Part shown: piece after piece, positions 1 to 12,044 of the stretch
Layout of the letters: every line of letters starts with the position of its first letter
Numbering within the stretch: the first letter of the stretch is position 1
Source: Neckera pumila
Lineage: Eukaryota > Streptophyta > Bryopsida > Hypnales > Neckeraceae
Assembly: GCA_963969595.1 (NCBI GenBank)
Contig: OZ018409.1
Coordinates: 15,470,975-15,534,974, forward strand
DNA: 64,000 nt
Direction of reading: 5' to 3'
Made by a program: the position numbers and the translations under genes
Notes under the pieces: model-generated
Told to the model about the DNA's origin: nothing
Databases searched by the model: none
The model's input: the letters and a program-made list of their open reading frames with translations, nothing else

Positions 1-1491
1 GTATTTTGAGACCAATAGCCAACTTTTACCTATGAATTACTAATTTTTGATGTAGTTATCATTAAGTATAATCCAAATCTCAAATCAATATAAAAGAAAT
101 AACAGTCCCCTTCTCCAAAATTTTAAAAATAAATAATACCTTGAAGATACTGAATATTCTTAATAATTGACAATTTGGCAAAGATCTATCCTAAAAAATA
201 TGTGGAATAAATTTTGGAATTGATTAACAAACTAAGATTGAAGACTTCTAATTTTAGATTTAATCTATTTGGTAAAATTTATCATATTCATGTATACAAA
301 AAATTCAAATTGTTTTTTTTTTAGAAAAATTGGATGGTCTTCCTATATTTTTATTCAAAACTAAGATTGCTACTATATTTTAAAAATCAGAAGAGAAACA
401 ACATACAATGTTTAGAATTAAAGAGCTCAGTATTTGGATAAAGTATTTATGTTCTTATTATTAGATGTTATGCACTTTTCCACAAAAAGTTGAAACTACA
501 TTGTAGACCAACCTAAAAAACTTCAAATGTATTTTATTTTTGGTTAATTTTGGAAGTTAGATCTTCAAAATTCATTTGAAGAGAATTTGAAAATAGTTTT
601 GTAGTTTTGACTGTATGGATTCTTTCTATTTTTCACGCTTCACATTATCTTCTTTCATGCAAACTTCTAATAAGTTTTGAAACTTATATTTTATGATTCA
701 ATTTTGTTGTGTCCAAATCCAAATTAAACTTGTAGGAGTTAAAGATGTGAATGCATTTTTACACATCTAAATTTGAACTAGAGGCAATGCAGGTTTAATT
801 TCAACAATCACTTGATACACTTACAAATTTATAATAATAGAGAAATATGTACTTTGGTAACACTGCATCCAACCATAATATAGCAAAAAAACAAGTTAGA
901 GTATCTACACAAGTTGGGATGATTTTCATGTACACACTAGTAAAAGAAAACAATATATTAAACTATATGATGTCCAAAAATAGGATCTTATAGCCCTCTT
1001 GAATTTAGAGTTTCTAAAAAGAGGACCTTGTAGGCATTTAGGATTAAGAGTTTGAAAAGATAGGACCTATAAGTCTTCAAGATTAAGAGTTTGAAAACCT
1101 AAATTTAGAAAGCATGAAGAATTTTATAGAACTTCATAGTTTTATAAATTAGCAATTTTTCAAACATTTTATGGTATATGGTTTATACAAATTGAAAGTG
1201 TTTGACCCTGGAATTGAAAATGGATGTTCTCTATAATGAACTTAAACTTTATTTTAAAATTTATTTATAATCAAGTTCTATATATTTGCTTCCATAAAGT
1301 TTTGTACACTTCTAGGAATTGATATAGGTACTTCAGAAATTATAGAGTATAAGTGGAATCTAAATTTATTGTGGTACAAATAACATACTGGCATGAAGCA
1401 AAGTTCATGAATTTTTTCAATAATTTTTTATTATTGTCATTAATTATACTTTGTTATTGAACAAAACCTTGGAATGGAATTTGTGAAATGA
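1..1491. other. AT-rich intergenic DNA
   Basis: No convincing coding frame on either strand; short frames lack any recognisable motif. The only structure seen is a loose tandem repeat near 970-1,095, listed separately. Confidence 0.5.
970..1095. repeat. Imperfect tandem repeat, about 50 bp unit
   Basis: About three diverged units share the phrase order TAGGA(C)CT, TATAG or GTAGG, then a run like TTAGAGTTT or TAAGAGTTTGAAAA. Units differ by substitutions and small indels. No coding meaning seen. Confidence 0.5.
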
Positions 1492-1710
1492 ACCTCAAAA
1501 CATTCTCAAAATAAGTTCAGGGGACATTGAGGTAGACCTCAAAGCAACCTCAAAGTTGGTTGAAGGGGCATTGACAGAGGTGGAATTCAAAGCAACCTCA
1601 AAATGAGTTGAGAGGGCATTGAGATGTACCTCAAAGCAACCTCAAATTGAGTTGAGGGGGCATTGATGTGGACCTCAAAGTAACCTCAAAGTAGGTTGAG
1701 GAGGCACTTG
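1492..1710. repeat. Minisatellite, about 44-48 bp unit, about 5 units
   Basis: Units follow the pattern CCTCAAAGCAACCTCAAA, then a GTTGAGGGGGCATTGA-like stretch. Five units are recognisable; the outer ones are the most diverged and the middle three share most positions. The purine-rich GGGGCATTGA segment recurs each time. It is a non-coding local tandem array. Confidence 0.8.
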
Positions 1711-2669
1711 TGACAATTCATTACATAATTATTGATTGAATGTTTGAAGTGTATGGATATTCATAAGAATCATAGTTCCATAGGTTTTATGCACCTCATT
1801 GAATTTATAAATTGTAATGACAAATGTATTTGAAGTTTATATAAGGTACTTCATGAATTAAGCAATGTATATATAGTGCGATTTTGTTTTATTAATTTAT
1901 TTCAATTCAAAGTAGTTTGCATCAATGGATATAATAAAATTCTTCTATATAAAGGAAAAGAAAAGAAAAAGTTTTCAATGTGTAGTTCTCACGTTGTATG
2001 AAAATTAGAGAAAATTGTAAGGAATATGGCAATGTAATTTGAAGCGGAGGGCTTTCTAGATTTTGGAAAAGACTACGAATTTGAAAAAATTCATAATAAT
2101 TTGTTGAACTTGCATTATAAGATTCTTTTTTTTTGGAGTATTTGTATTTTAATTTTTCTTATGTTTTAAAGAAGTTATACTATTATGAGGATCGTTAAAG
2201 ACAAGTATGCACTCCGCCCTTTTAGAATGAAGATTAGAAAAAGTCTCTCACTTGTAGAAATAAATGTAATGTACATGGTGCACATGTTTTGGAGATTACT
2301 CAAGAACAATCTAAATTCAAAAGTGCATATTCTAGAAGTTCATTTGTAGAGTCATTTCTTTTCACATTTGCATATGATGTAATGGCATTTACATGCATTC
2401 AAACTTTTAGAATTACACAAGCGATGATTGTTGGCAATCTTAAAGTTTAGATTGTTTCCAAGTTGTCTTCTTAATTGTAGAGACATCATTGTATACTTTG
2501 TTCTTACTTGTACTTGTAGAAGTCCCAAATTTGTTCACAAAATGTTATCTCTAAATTATTTGTGGTCTTTTTTTGCAGCGTATGAGTATTCAACGTTGCA
2601 CTATATAATGAAATTTAAGAGGTATGTTTTTGTTAATGAATGCTGAAGTACTCGATAATTTGTGAACTT
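1711..2669. other. Intergenic DNA, nothing recognised
   Basis: AT-rich sequence without a supported gene. A short open frame at 2,428-2,646 has no motif and no support. Confidence 0.4.
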
Positions 2670-3620
2670 GACTTAGTTTTTGTTTCTTTGTGCAATCTTA
2701 GTATAAATGGAGTTTGGTAACATCCTGCAATCACAATATATGTCTTTCTTTTTTTCAAAAGTTTAATTTGTGAAGATCAAATAACACATTTACTTTCCAA
2801 AAACATAATTCTCATTTCAATTATTACCCAATAGCAGAAATTATTGCGCATGAAGGCCAAATGTTAGTTTGAGTACTAGGAGAAAACCTTGAAAACAAGA
2901 AAAGAAAGAAATTTAAGAACTTTTTTGTGTAAATTTGCTTTTTTCTCTACTATATTGTTCTTGGTTCATTCCATTTGGATTTGTTATGCAAAAGTTATGG
3001 ATAAATTTTTTAATGCAATTAGAATATATTTTGAAAAAATAATGTCAAAGATTCATTTTTGAACCCATTTTCACATTTAAAAAGAAAAAATTCAGACAAT
3101 GCAGATCTTGTATAAGAATAGTTCTCCCATTGCAATTAAGATGTTTGAATATTATCTTAGAACTTGTACTGGTATTATTTTCCATTCAGTCTCAAACGTA
3201 TTTCTACTGAACAATTTTTTTAAGAAGTGAAAACTAGATGTCTTCTTTTTAAAAAAAAATTGGAGAATAAGAACTTAGTTCTTCAGCATACAAAATTAGG
3301 AATTCAAAATGAGTAGAGTGAAATTTTAAAACTGAGAAAATTTGAAGCCATTAACTATATTTTAGTAGTATACAAATGAGCTTGTTTCCTTCATTTTAAA
3401 TAAAAATATGTTTTAGTGAAAGTGGATAAATTTATATATATATGTGTGTGTGTATATATGTATATATATATATATATAACACTTTGTACACTAGTCTAGA
3501 GCAAGATTGTATGGCTACATATGCCAAAAAAAATTTAATATTTCTTTTGTTCTTTGCTATAGAAATGACAGTTTTGAGTCTTTTCTGATGGGATAAATAC
3601 CTTGCCACTTTAGGGGTTAA
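2670..3620 (+). mobile_element. Family A TTAA element, copy 1 (degraded)
   Basis: The 3' end (GCCACTTTAGGGGTTAA) is intact at 3,620. Upstream, in the same order as in better copies, are the family words: TTCATTCCATTTGGATTTG, then ATGCAAAAGTTATGG, then a CTACTGAACAATTTTTT-like segment. The 5' terminal repeat is too eroded to place, so the start is approximate. There is no coding capacity, so it is a non-autonomous element. It abuts the next copy and shares its TTAA. Confidence 0.65.
3432..3478. repeat. TA/TG microsatellite
   Basis: Alternating TATATA, GTGTGTGT, then a longer TATATA run, inside family A copy 1. Confidence 0.9.
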
Positions 3621-4541
3621 CCCCTAAACTACCAAAGTCCCCTCGGGGGACACTTGGGATTTCGGGCAAGCTTGTGCGACTTGAAATTTTGACCTAATTT
3701 TTTTAAACTTTTTTTGAAGATAGGAAATTACATTAGCTTTCTAAAAGTATAATTTTTTTTCAATCGGTGCCCGGGAGCAAAAGTTATGCCACCCAAAGAA
3801 AAAAAAGCAGGTCGCTAGGCAGAAAAAAAAACTTTAAAAAATTGAATTATTTTTTTTCAAGTTTTTTTCCTCAAAGATCATGTTCTTGGTCTACATTTGA
3901 AGCTTTGATTCATTCTATTTGGACTCGATGTGAGGAAGTTATGGACAATCTTGTTTTTCGAGCAGTCTAAGAGTCTACAAAAAAAACCCCTTAGAATTCA
4001 TTTCTGAATGCAATTTTAAAAAAATTTCAATTTTTTTTTTTGACAAGGTAAATATTGTTTGCAAAAGCAATCCCAGCATTGGAATTATGGTATTTCAATT
4101 CCACCTAAGAGCTCTTAACGATTTAGTATTTTGTTCAATTTTGGACCTACTTCCAGTTAACAATTTTTTTATATGTAAAAATCAAGTTCTGACATTCTAA
4201 ATTTTTTTCCCTGAACTCTCAACTCAAATGTGCAACACAAAATTTTTTAACTTTATGGTGTGTAGTGCAAAAAAAATCCACAAATGGCCGTCAAAGTCAT
4301 CTGAAATTGCAGGCCGCGGTTCCAAAAAACTTCTTTTTCTAACTTCAAATGCTAATATCTTCCAATCCGTATGGTCAAACTTCATGAAATTTTTATTACA
4401 TGATCTAAGACAAATGAAGTTCAAGATCCTAGGGTTAGATTCTAAAAAACAAGTTTTTTTTGTTTAGGAAGTGATTGCAGCAGAAATGGCAATTTTTAGT
4501 GGTTTTGGAGCTAGAAACTGCCTTGGTATTTTAGGGGTTAA
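3617..4541 (+). mobile_element. Family A TTAA element, copy 2 (complete, 925 bp)
   Basis: It runs from TTAACCCCTAAACTACC to TATTTTAGGGGTTAA, giving inverted ends of about 12-15 bp flanked by TTAA. Near the 5' end, 3,637-3,651 is a near-perfect palindrome (GTCCCCTCGGGGGAC) that has no counterpart at the 3' end. Inside are the family words CAATCGGTGCCCGGGAGCAAAAG and AATATCTTCCAATCCG. There is no ORF with transposase motifs. The TTAA target and CCCC-starting ends resemble piggyBac-type elements by general knowledge; the superfamily is inferred. Confidence 0.8.
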
Positions 4542-5576
4542 GGTACTCCTACATTGCATATTTTGTGACAATTTGAAAGCAAATAATTTCTTCTATAAAT
4601 GAATGACAAGAAAAGCAGTGCTGCAAAGATAGTTGTAGAATTTCTCATTGGAGATGTAGTATCATTTTGAACATAATGTCTATAATCCTATATTTTTTTA
4701 TTGTGTGCAAGTCAATTTGAGGTCATTAATATTTTTTTATTGTAAATGCACATGTAATAATGATTTATTGTGATTATAATTTCTAATATTCATGTATTCA
4801 TTGGTTATGTGTAGTTTTTAGTAGATTTCTTGAGCTTGTAGTGTAGGATGTCAAAAGTACCAGAATGTCCTTTCTATTTTAGTTTTTGGGGAGGCCAAAT
4901 AAGCTTAGGGAATATTTTTTGCTTGGCTTTAAAGAATACATTGTGTATAAATCAAATTCCCAAATGAAATTGAATGAACTTTGATTTAATCATTTTTAAA
5001 GATACAAGAAGGAGAACATGTGTTTAAATGAATTATGGGATTTTAAGATTTTCAAATCTCTAGATTCAAATGCATTTGCATGCTCAAAGCATTGTTGCAA
5101 ATGAAAAAACTGTGTTGAGAGTTATTGTGTCATAATGTTTTATTACAAGAATATCTAAACTCTCAATATCCACTAAAGAAAACTGTATAGCATTTTGTAG
5201 GTAATGAAATTAATGTAGGGCTAGATGTAGGGTTTGACAAACTATTTGGATTACAAAATTTACAAATTGGAAAGCGTGAAGTAAAACTTGCAAAGGTTGT
5301 TTGAATTGTGACCTCTAAAATTGCAACTTAAATAAATTCTAAAATTAAAAGGTATTTAGTGCATAAAATCATTTAATGGCTTCTTTATGTTTTTAGTAGG
5401 TCACATAGGATTGTATTAGTTATGGAATATAAGCATTTTCTCTAAAGGCATGTGGTTACTATTGAATACTTATGTGTTCATTTGCAAAAACAGAGAAAAT
5501 AGTACATTGTTTGGATAGTAGAATCCTACAGCTCAACAACAAGAACGTACTATTAATTTTTCAAGAACAAAAAGAA
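4542..5576. other. Intergenic DNA upstream of a decayed gene
   Basis: No gene or terminal repeat recognised. I looked here for the left end of the transposon behind the following pseudogene and found no clear terminal inverted repeat. Confidence 0.4.
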
Positions 5577-8500
5577 ATGGCAACGGCAGCGTTTGGGAGT
5601 CCGATGGGTTGCAGTGTAGTAGCAACAACAACAATTGGAACCGAATGAAGAGGAATAGGAGAAAGACTAGCGCGTGTGGTATGTAGAAGACTTTTTGCAA
5701 AAGAAAACATTTCACATGCTTCTGCAGTGCCCGAGCTTGTGAGAGGTTGTGCAACTTCTTGGGGATGATGGTAGTATTTTGGGAGTTGGTGTAGTGGATA
5801 CTAATTTTAAATGTGGTGTTGAACTTCATCAAGTGAAATTACGCCCTTATGAAGTAGCAGTACGTGAAATACATGCTCTCGATGAAAGAAAGTAGATAAG
5901 AGAAGTAGTGGGGGAATTCTTAGGCGATTGTGTGGGGCTGTGGGCAAGGTCATACGATGGTGTCAGGCTTCACTTTGTCACCCATTACCCTCAGAGTTAA
6001 GAACCACAACTGCAACAATGATGGGGGCATCAAATTTTTTCTTCCCTCATATTGTTGCACCAATGTTTGATTTTGATGATGGAGGAGAGAATACAAGCAA
6101 TTCGGAAGTGACTCCATCAAGTCATGATGGAATAAGCACACCTAAAAGAAGTTCTCCTATGGCACAAGGGTCATATACCAACAATGTTGATTTCAGAACC
6201 TTTGACAATTTGCCCTACAAATATATAGAGGAGGAAATATTCAATGACAAATTGGAGAGCTAGAGAAAGTAGTCCAAGAGAGAAGGGGGAGTCAATGAGT
6301 CAAAAAGTAATACTACAAAGCGTAATGTGTACAAAGGAGAGGGGGGAGTGTAAACACAATTGTTTGCGTGATGTGGATTCCAAATACATATTGATCAAAG
6401 GTACATAGCATGGGGTCGAAGTACGATGCAAGGGCCATGTAGATAATGCAAATGCTCAATGCCTTCTACACTCAAATGGAAGGACCTGTAAGAGATACGT
6501 ACGTAACAAAATTAGATGGCAGTGTTGTTTGCAATGCGTGCTACGCGGCGGTGTTAGGTTATTCTTAGAGGCATTTCAAGCAGTTGAAAACAGCACATGC
6601 TGTATATGGCAAAGTGGCGGCTATTTATGGAAACACGTGCCAAGGGAGGGAAAGTGCAAAAATGTCAGCAGCTAGGGAAAGCCTTTCTGTTTTTTGTGAA
6701 TGAAGTTGGATGTCAACAACCTCATTGATCGGTACGCAAAAAAATAGACAATGCGGTATTACCATTGATTCTGCTCCACATAATTGGATGTGTTTTGTTA
6801 TGTGAACGAGGATATTCGAGTATCTAGAGTAAAGGGCAAAACATTATTTGAAATGGTAGAATCACAACCTTCTCTTAATTATGTTTGTGATTTCTATTTA
6901 AATATATCAAAACTGAAGAAACTAGTGGATAATTCAGAGTTATCAATGAGTTCATTTTGTTGACTATGGTGGAATGAGTTTCCGCATGTGCAAATCCCCC
7001 CATTCTCTAGATTTTCAAAGTGCTATCACTGTTAGGGGTACAAGTGTAGAATGGAATCGACGACGAATGCAGCTGTGAAGGTGAAGATAAAGGAACTGTA
7101 TATTATACACATCCAAATTCAAATGGAAGAGAGACAAGATTATTGGTTGTTTAAGAGATCCGCAATGATCACTCTATACATTTTTATGTGTTTGATTGTT
7201 GATGGTATGGATCAAAATACAACCATGGTACCAAGGATGAGGTAGACTTTGAAGAACATCGAATCTCGATTTGTGAAGACGCATTTGTGCGGTGTATTGG
7301 TACATGGCACATGTCTGTATGCAGATGTGTGGATAGATGCTCACCACAAGCATGATAGCAATCAAGTAATAACATCAGTGATGAACATGATATGCAACGT
7401 GAAGCAAAGGAAGGGATTATTGCCACCAACTTTGAGGATTTAAGCGGATAACACCACGTGGGAGAACAAAAACATCTATATGTTTGCCATGTGTGTAGCA
7501 CTAGTTGGTCTTGGTTTCTTCAAGGAAGTGCATCTTTGTTTTTTGATAGTAGGTCACACCCATGAGGACATCAATCAAAAATTTAGTGTCATTTCTAATA
7601 TGGTGAAGAGGAAAGACATGAATACATTGGAGGAGATGTTACAACTAGTAGAAAAAGGGACTTTGTATACAAAAGCATTTGTGAGTGCATGTTAACTAGA
7701 GCATGTTTGAGATTGGAAGGCCTTCGTTACACCTCATTTGTTACGTGGGGGGGATACCTTGACGGGCATAACCTTTCCGCACCACATGAGGTTCTATGTA
7801 GAGAATGGATCGGTCCGCGTGCAATACAAACATTTTAGCTCGAATGAATGGGGCCCAACAGGAGGTCATTTGTGCATGAACTCCTTACCAAAGATTAGAG
7901 ATAGACCAGAGCTTGCAGAGGTATTTGCAGCTAATCAAAGAGAATTGAAAGCACTCAACAAATTCATTGCATATAAAGAGAAGCTAGTACAGAGAGGCAT
8001 GAACCTAAAGAAGAATGCTGAAGCCACGTAGAAGACAAGGGTATTCAAGGATTATTTGTGGGATTTCCACAATCAAATAGAGATAACTTTCGTGATTTAC
8101 CATTTTGGCCAAGCAATGTGTTGAATGAAAACAAGGATGGCGGTGTCATACTAGATGTTGGAGAAGCCGTTATAGATTCAAATGCAGCAGTAGATGCGGA
8201 TGGAAACATAACAAGGAGTGCAGCTGTGGATTTGATTATGGCGACTATGCCTAATCTTGAGAGGAGGGGGTATTTTGGACCCTGCAAGGATAGGCCTCCA
8301 CAGTCCACAAGAAGCATCAAGGAGAGTGACTGGAGGGAGGAACAGAGGCATAAAAAATGAGCTCGGGGAGGGCACTTGGTTCTACTACTACAAACCACGT
8401 GCAAACAAGTGGTTTCTAATAAAATATAATTTCAACCTAAAATTTTGAGCATTGTTTGGTAATGACTATAGGTTTCTATTGCCAAAATTTCCAACTCAAA

Positions 8501-9463
8501 TGAAATATGGAATGATTTTTAGAAGAGTTTGAAAACGAATTTAACATGACATATTTTTCAACTCAAATATTTACAGAGAACACATTTAGATGACCGTTGC
8601 ATCAATATTCAACTCAAAATGAGCTTGCAATAGAAAGTTATTTTTAGGACTTTTTTGTTCATGTTTTAGACAATTTTTTAGGATATAATATAGCGGTGTG
8701 AAAGTTATTTTTCAGTTCTGCAATGTATCTATTTACATCAAAAATTTGTAACTAATTATCATTAGCAAATAAAAATATCAATAATTCAAAACATTCAAGT
8801 TAGGAATATATATTCTTATTTTTTTTGTTTTCATTTATTTAAATTTTAGGATATAATATAGGGGGTACAAAGTTTTGGTCGCACGTAGTTTAGATTAGAT
8901 ACACTAAGTGCACCCCCCGTGGAAATGAAGTAGTATCAAAAATAGCACAAGGTAGAAGTGAAGATCCTTTTCTTCCATTCAATCCGGAGAATGACGTTGT
9001 TGTAGGCCAGTTTGTGGCTCTTACTGTAGAGTTGAGCAAAGTAAGAGGAGGAGTACCATTTTTTGTGGGTAAGGTCTTAGAGTTTGGGCAAGGGAAGTGT
9101 ACAAGAGGTGGGCCTCAAAGATGAAGGTTTTGTGGTATGGCCAAGTATGAGACCCAAAGTGCAAGAAGAGGCAGGTAGTAATAGAGTAAGATATACAAAT
9201 TGCATGGAAGCTGCATGGGAACCGTCTGGTGAGGCGTTGGCCTGGACTGAAAAATAAGCTACCATTTATTCATGGATCCATGTCCCTCTGAGAAGAAGAA
9301 GTGGCCATGTATTAGGTCCAAACATTACAGTGCGTGGTGTTCAAACCGAGGGAATAATGGTGATTCCACAAGAGGCTAAACCACACCTTATATAGTACAT
9401 GGCAATGCAGATGGAAGATTTAGATGACAAGCGCTTGCAGAATGATTTGGATATGTATTAGTG
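5577..9463 (+). pseudogene. DUF7869-like transposon-type protein relic
   Basis: It is a plus-strand gene remnant with many stops and some frameshifts. The best part is one frame over 7,051-8,031 broken only by stops at 7,243, 7,441, 7,693 and 8,029. It reads MEERQDYWLFKRSA, CLIVDGMDQNTTMVPRMR, ESRFVKTHLCGVLVHG, YADVWIDAHHKHDSNQV, ADNTTWENKNIYMFA, then CFLIVGHTHEDINQKFSVIS. These words match what I know of the DUF7869 family in plants and other eukaryotes. The ordered acidic residues suggest a DDE-type nuclease fold (inference). Upstream pieces include VVCNACYAAVLGYS and RESAKMSAARESL (6,500-6,700) and GDDGSILGVGVVDTNFKCG (about 5,770). Downstream pieces include GYFGPCKDRPP (8,262), FVALTVE and PFFVGKVLEF (about 9,000-9,080), and VQEEAGSNRVRYTNCMEAAW (about 9,150). 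The region 8,364-8,921 is an inserted MITE. The start at 5,577 is only the first plausible ATG and may be wrong. Flanking terminal repeats of an autonomous element were not found. Confidence 0.75.
8364..8921. mobile_element. Foldback MITE inserted in the DUF7869-like relic
   Basis: The left end CGGGGAGGGCACTTGGT, followed by CTACAAACCACGTGCAAACAA, matches the reverse complement of the right end (GGGGGTGCACTTAGTG, then CTAAACTACGTGCGACCAA) over roughly 45 bp with gaps. A segment TTTAGGATATAATATAG occurs twice inside (about 8,680 and 8,846). Coding similarity stops before it and resumes after it (VVSKIAQGRSEDPFLPF). The flanks AAATGAG and AAATGAA may be a target duplication. The element class is unknown. 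Confidence 0.5.
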
Positions 9464-12044
9464 TCTAAATATAAAGTAATTCAATGTGCTTTATACCTTG
9501 TAGTTGTAGGCATTTAGATGTATTTGAATGTAAAGTGGAAAATATACAAGACTTTCTACCAATAATTTTAAAAAATGGAATATTACAAGTATTTTTTTAC
9601 CTTCTTTTTGTAAAAAGAGTGAACAATGTATTTGATGTTTTTTTATTCCCCCCCAAATTTTTGGAAATGTCTTTTTTGGTTGGCAAAAGAGCCAAATGCA
9701 ATCCCACACCCCAAGTGCAAAAATGTCTAATTTGGTGTTTTGAAGTTTGAGATTGGAGTATCAAGATTTGACTCCTCCTATTTAAATATTCAATTCTTGC
9801 AAATTGAGGCATAAACATTTGTAGATTGCTTGGACATGGAGGAATCATGTTGTATGAAGCTCTAACCTCATTAGCAGTGCAATAAAGGAGGAGAATATTC
9901 ATGTCTCTTGTCAAGGAGGTTCTACAAACAAGCATGGGTTTCTCTTTTGCTTGTTTTGGAGACCAAAGACATGTAGAAAGTTGTGTCTTTGAAAACTTGA
10001 AATTACCAAGATTAATATAGAATGTTTTTAACTTCTAAAAGTTTACTATTATATTGTCTTCAACTTCATTTTATCAAGTCATCTTTGCTTTCTTTTTCAC
10101 AATTTTTTTCCTTCTAATAAAGCACTTTGTTCAACCTTCTTGAAGTCTTTGCCTTTCAAACAACAAACCAACAAATTGAAGCTCAATGTCTTTTTTAATA
10201 CAAAAAATAAGTTATTTCTTTCCAATTCTTTTTCATTGTAGTTTGGTCTTTGATTTGTGGATTCATACATTGCAATAAAATTTCAAATATGTTTTTAAGA
10301 AGAAAACATCTTTGTGGTAGTGAACCAAAACCTCAATAGACTATACAGTGCAAAAGATGGAAGGCTTGAGAAAGAAGAAGCTAATAGAAGGAGAAATAAA
10401 TCTTATTTCTTTTTTAGATTGGTATGAGTTATGAATGTATTCATTTCGATGATTGCAAATCATGCTTGATGATATAGTCCAATTTACAAGTGGCACCAAG
10501 GCTACATGTAATTGTCATATGGATAGATAAAGTGCATGATTTTCATCATTTTGAGTAAGGAAAAAATGTATGGAGGTAGATGTACAAGATGATGAAAAAA
10601 ACTAAATTGCCAATAAATATAATCAAGAATGTAGTATAGATTTGAAATATAACATTCTAATGATAAAAATGTTGTAGCAACCATCTAAACCATGTGCATG
10701 TTTTAGTTCTCAAAAATTGTGAAAGAAGAGAAAAAAAATAAACTTCATCTAATTATTTTCTAAGAAAATGTTTAATTTCTTTTACAATAGAAATTATTAT
10801 ATTTTGTACTATACTAATAAAAATGGAATGAATACCAGTATCAAGACCTTCCATTGTAGGTATGGATCTATTATTTAATGAGAATTTTTAAGAATATTCA
10901 CATTTTGATGTCCAAAAGTTTTGAAAATTTGAAAAAATGATACAAGAATTTAACCACACACTTGTTTCTTTTCCAAATTTGCTCATTAGAAAGCTACAAT
11001 AGGAAAATCTCTCACTCTACTTTAAAGTTTTAAAAACTACCATCTAGCATTCAAAAAAGACTTGTCTCAAAATCCATTAACCTATTTTGGATTTTTGGTG
11101 GATGAAATGCTTCATGGATTGAAATATAAATTCTTGAGTTATACGACAAATTCTTTTTTGTTGAAATCTTGCTAAATAATTAACATTTTTAGAGTTTTCT
11201 ATAGGCTTGTAACTATTCCAAAATATATTGTCAAAATTCAGTCCAAAAATAATTCTAGACTATACCTTCATTATTTATTTTTTGTGAACATTTTGAGATT
11301 GGATATGGCATGGAAATTAAGGGTTCCCATGGGTAGCTATTCTATTTTGTATTTTTTTAGCAATAGATTTCCAATTTTTTTAAAAACTTTAAAATAAATA
11401 AAAATTAAGAGATGCAAATTATTGTTTTTTATATTTATTTTGATTTTGGCACACATTGAAACATTTTCTTTCAAAGGCAAAAAGGAAGACAATACCAATG
11501 CCACCTAGAGATTCACTAGGGTCCAAGCCCACCGAACTCAATCAAACCAATCAATACCAAATGGGGCACACCCAACAAAACTTCAAACCTTTTATAGAGC
11601 AAAGATCTTTGAAATACTCTAATTTAAATATACATCTTTTTTGTCAATCCCTTCATTGTTGTTGAGAGCCTATTTTGGATTTCTCCTCATGCAAACAAAA
11701 ACAAAATAAAAATGAAAATGGTTATATATTTATTGGCACAAATTTTATATCAACGGCAAAAAATAAACATGGCAATGGTACTCAAAAAGTTTCCCATCGG
11801 TAGGTAGGAATTTTGAAAGTACAATTGAGCACTACTTTTCTTCTTTCACTTTCTCTCTTTGTCAATTACTGAAATCATTAGTTTGTCTAAATTCAGTAAT
11901 CAATGAAAATCCCAATCCCTACTAACTTTGATATTTTTGGTTGGTGAAATTAAATTGGAAAACCACGCAACAATTACCTACCATCTTTTTAATATTATCA
12001 TTGAGCATTTCTAAAAGAATGAATGGGTGCTTATGAATAGTGGG
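9464..12044. other. Intergenic DNA, nothing recognised
   Basis: Long AT-rich stretch with only motif-free short frames (for example 9,597-9,935 minus and 11,456-11,665 plus). No RNA gene, terminal repeat or tandem array was identified. Confidence 0.4.

Noticed and set aside
1492..1710. Regular repeats considered as a CRISPR array.
   Set aside because: Units are contiguous and diverged with no unique spacers, and the genome is eukaryotic. It is a minisatellite.
5928..6263. A 111-codon open frame within the DUF7869-like relic taken as a separate gene.
   Set aside because: It is a low-complexity linker joined to flanking fragments of the same decayed gene.
7051..8031. Possibility that TAA/TAG encode Gln in this organism, since stops fall where Gln is expected.
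   Set aside because: The TNL gene next door reads normally and ends at TGA with no in-frame TAR. Decay of a silenced transposon is the simpler reading.
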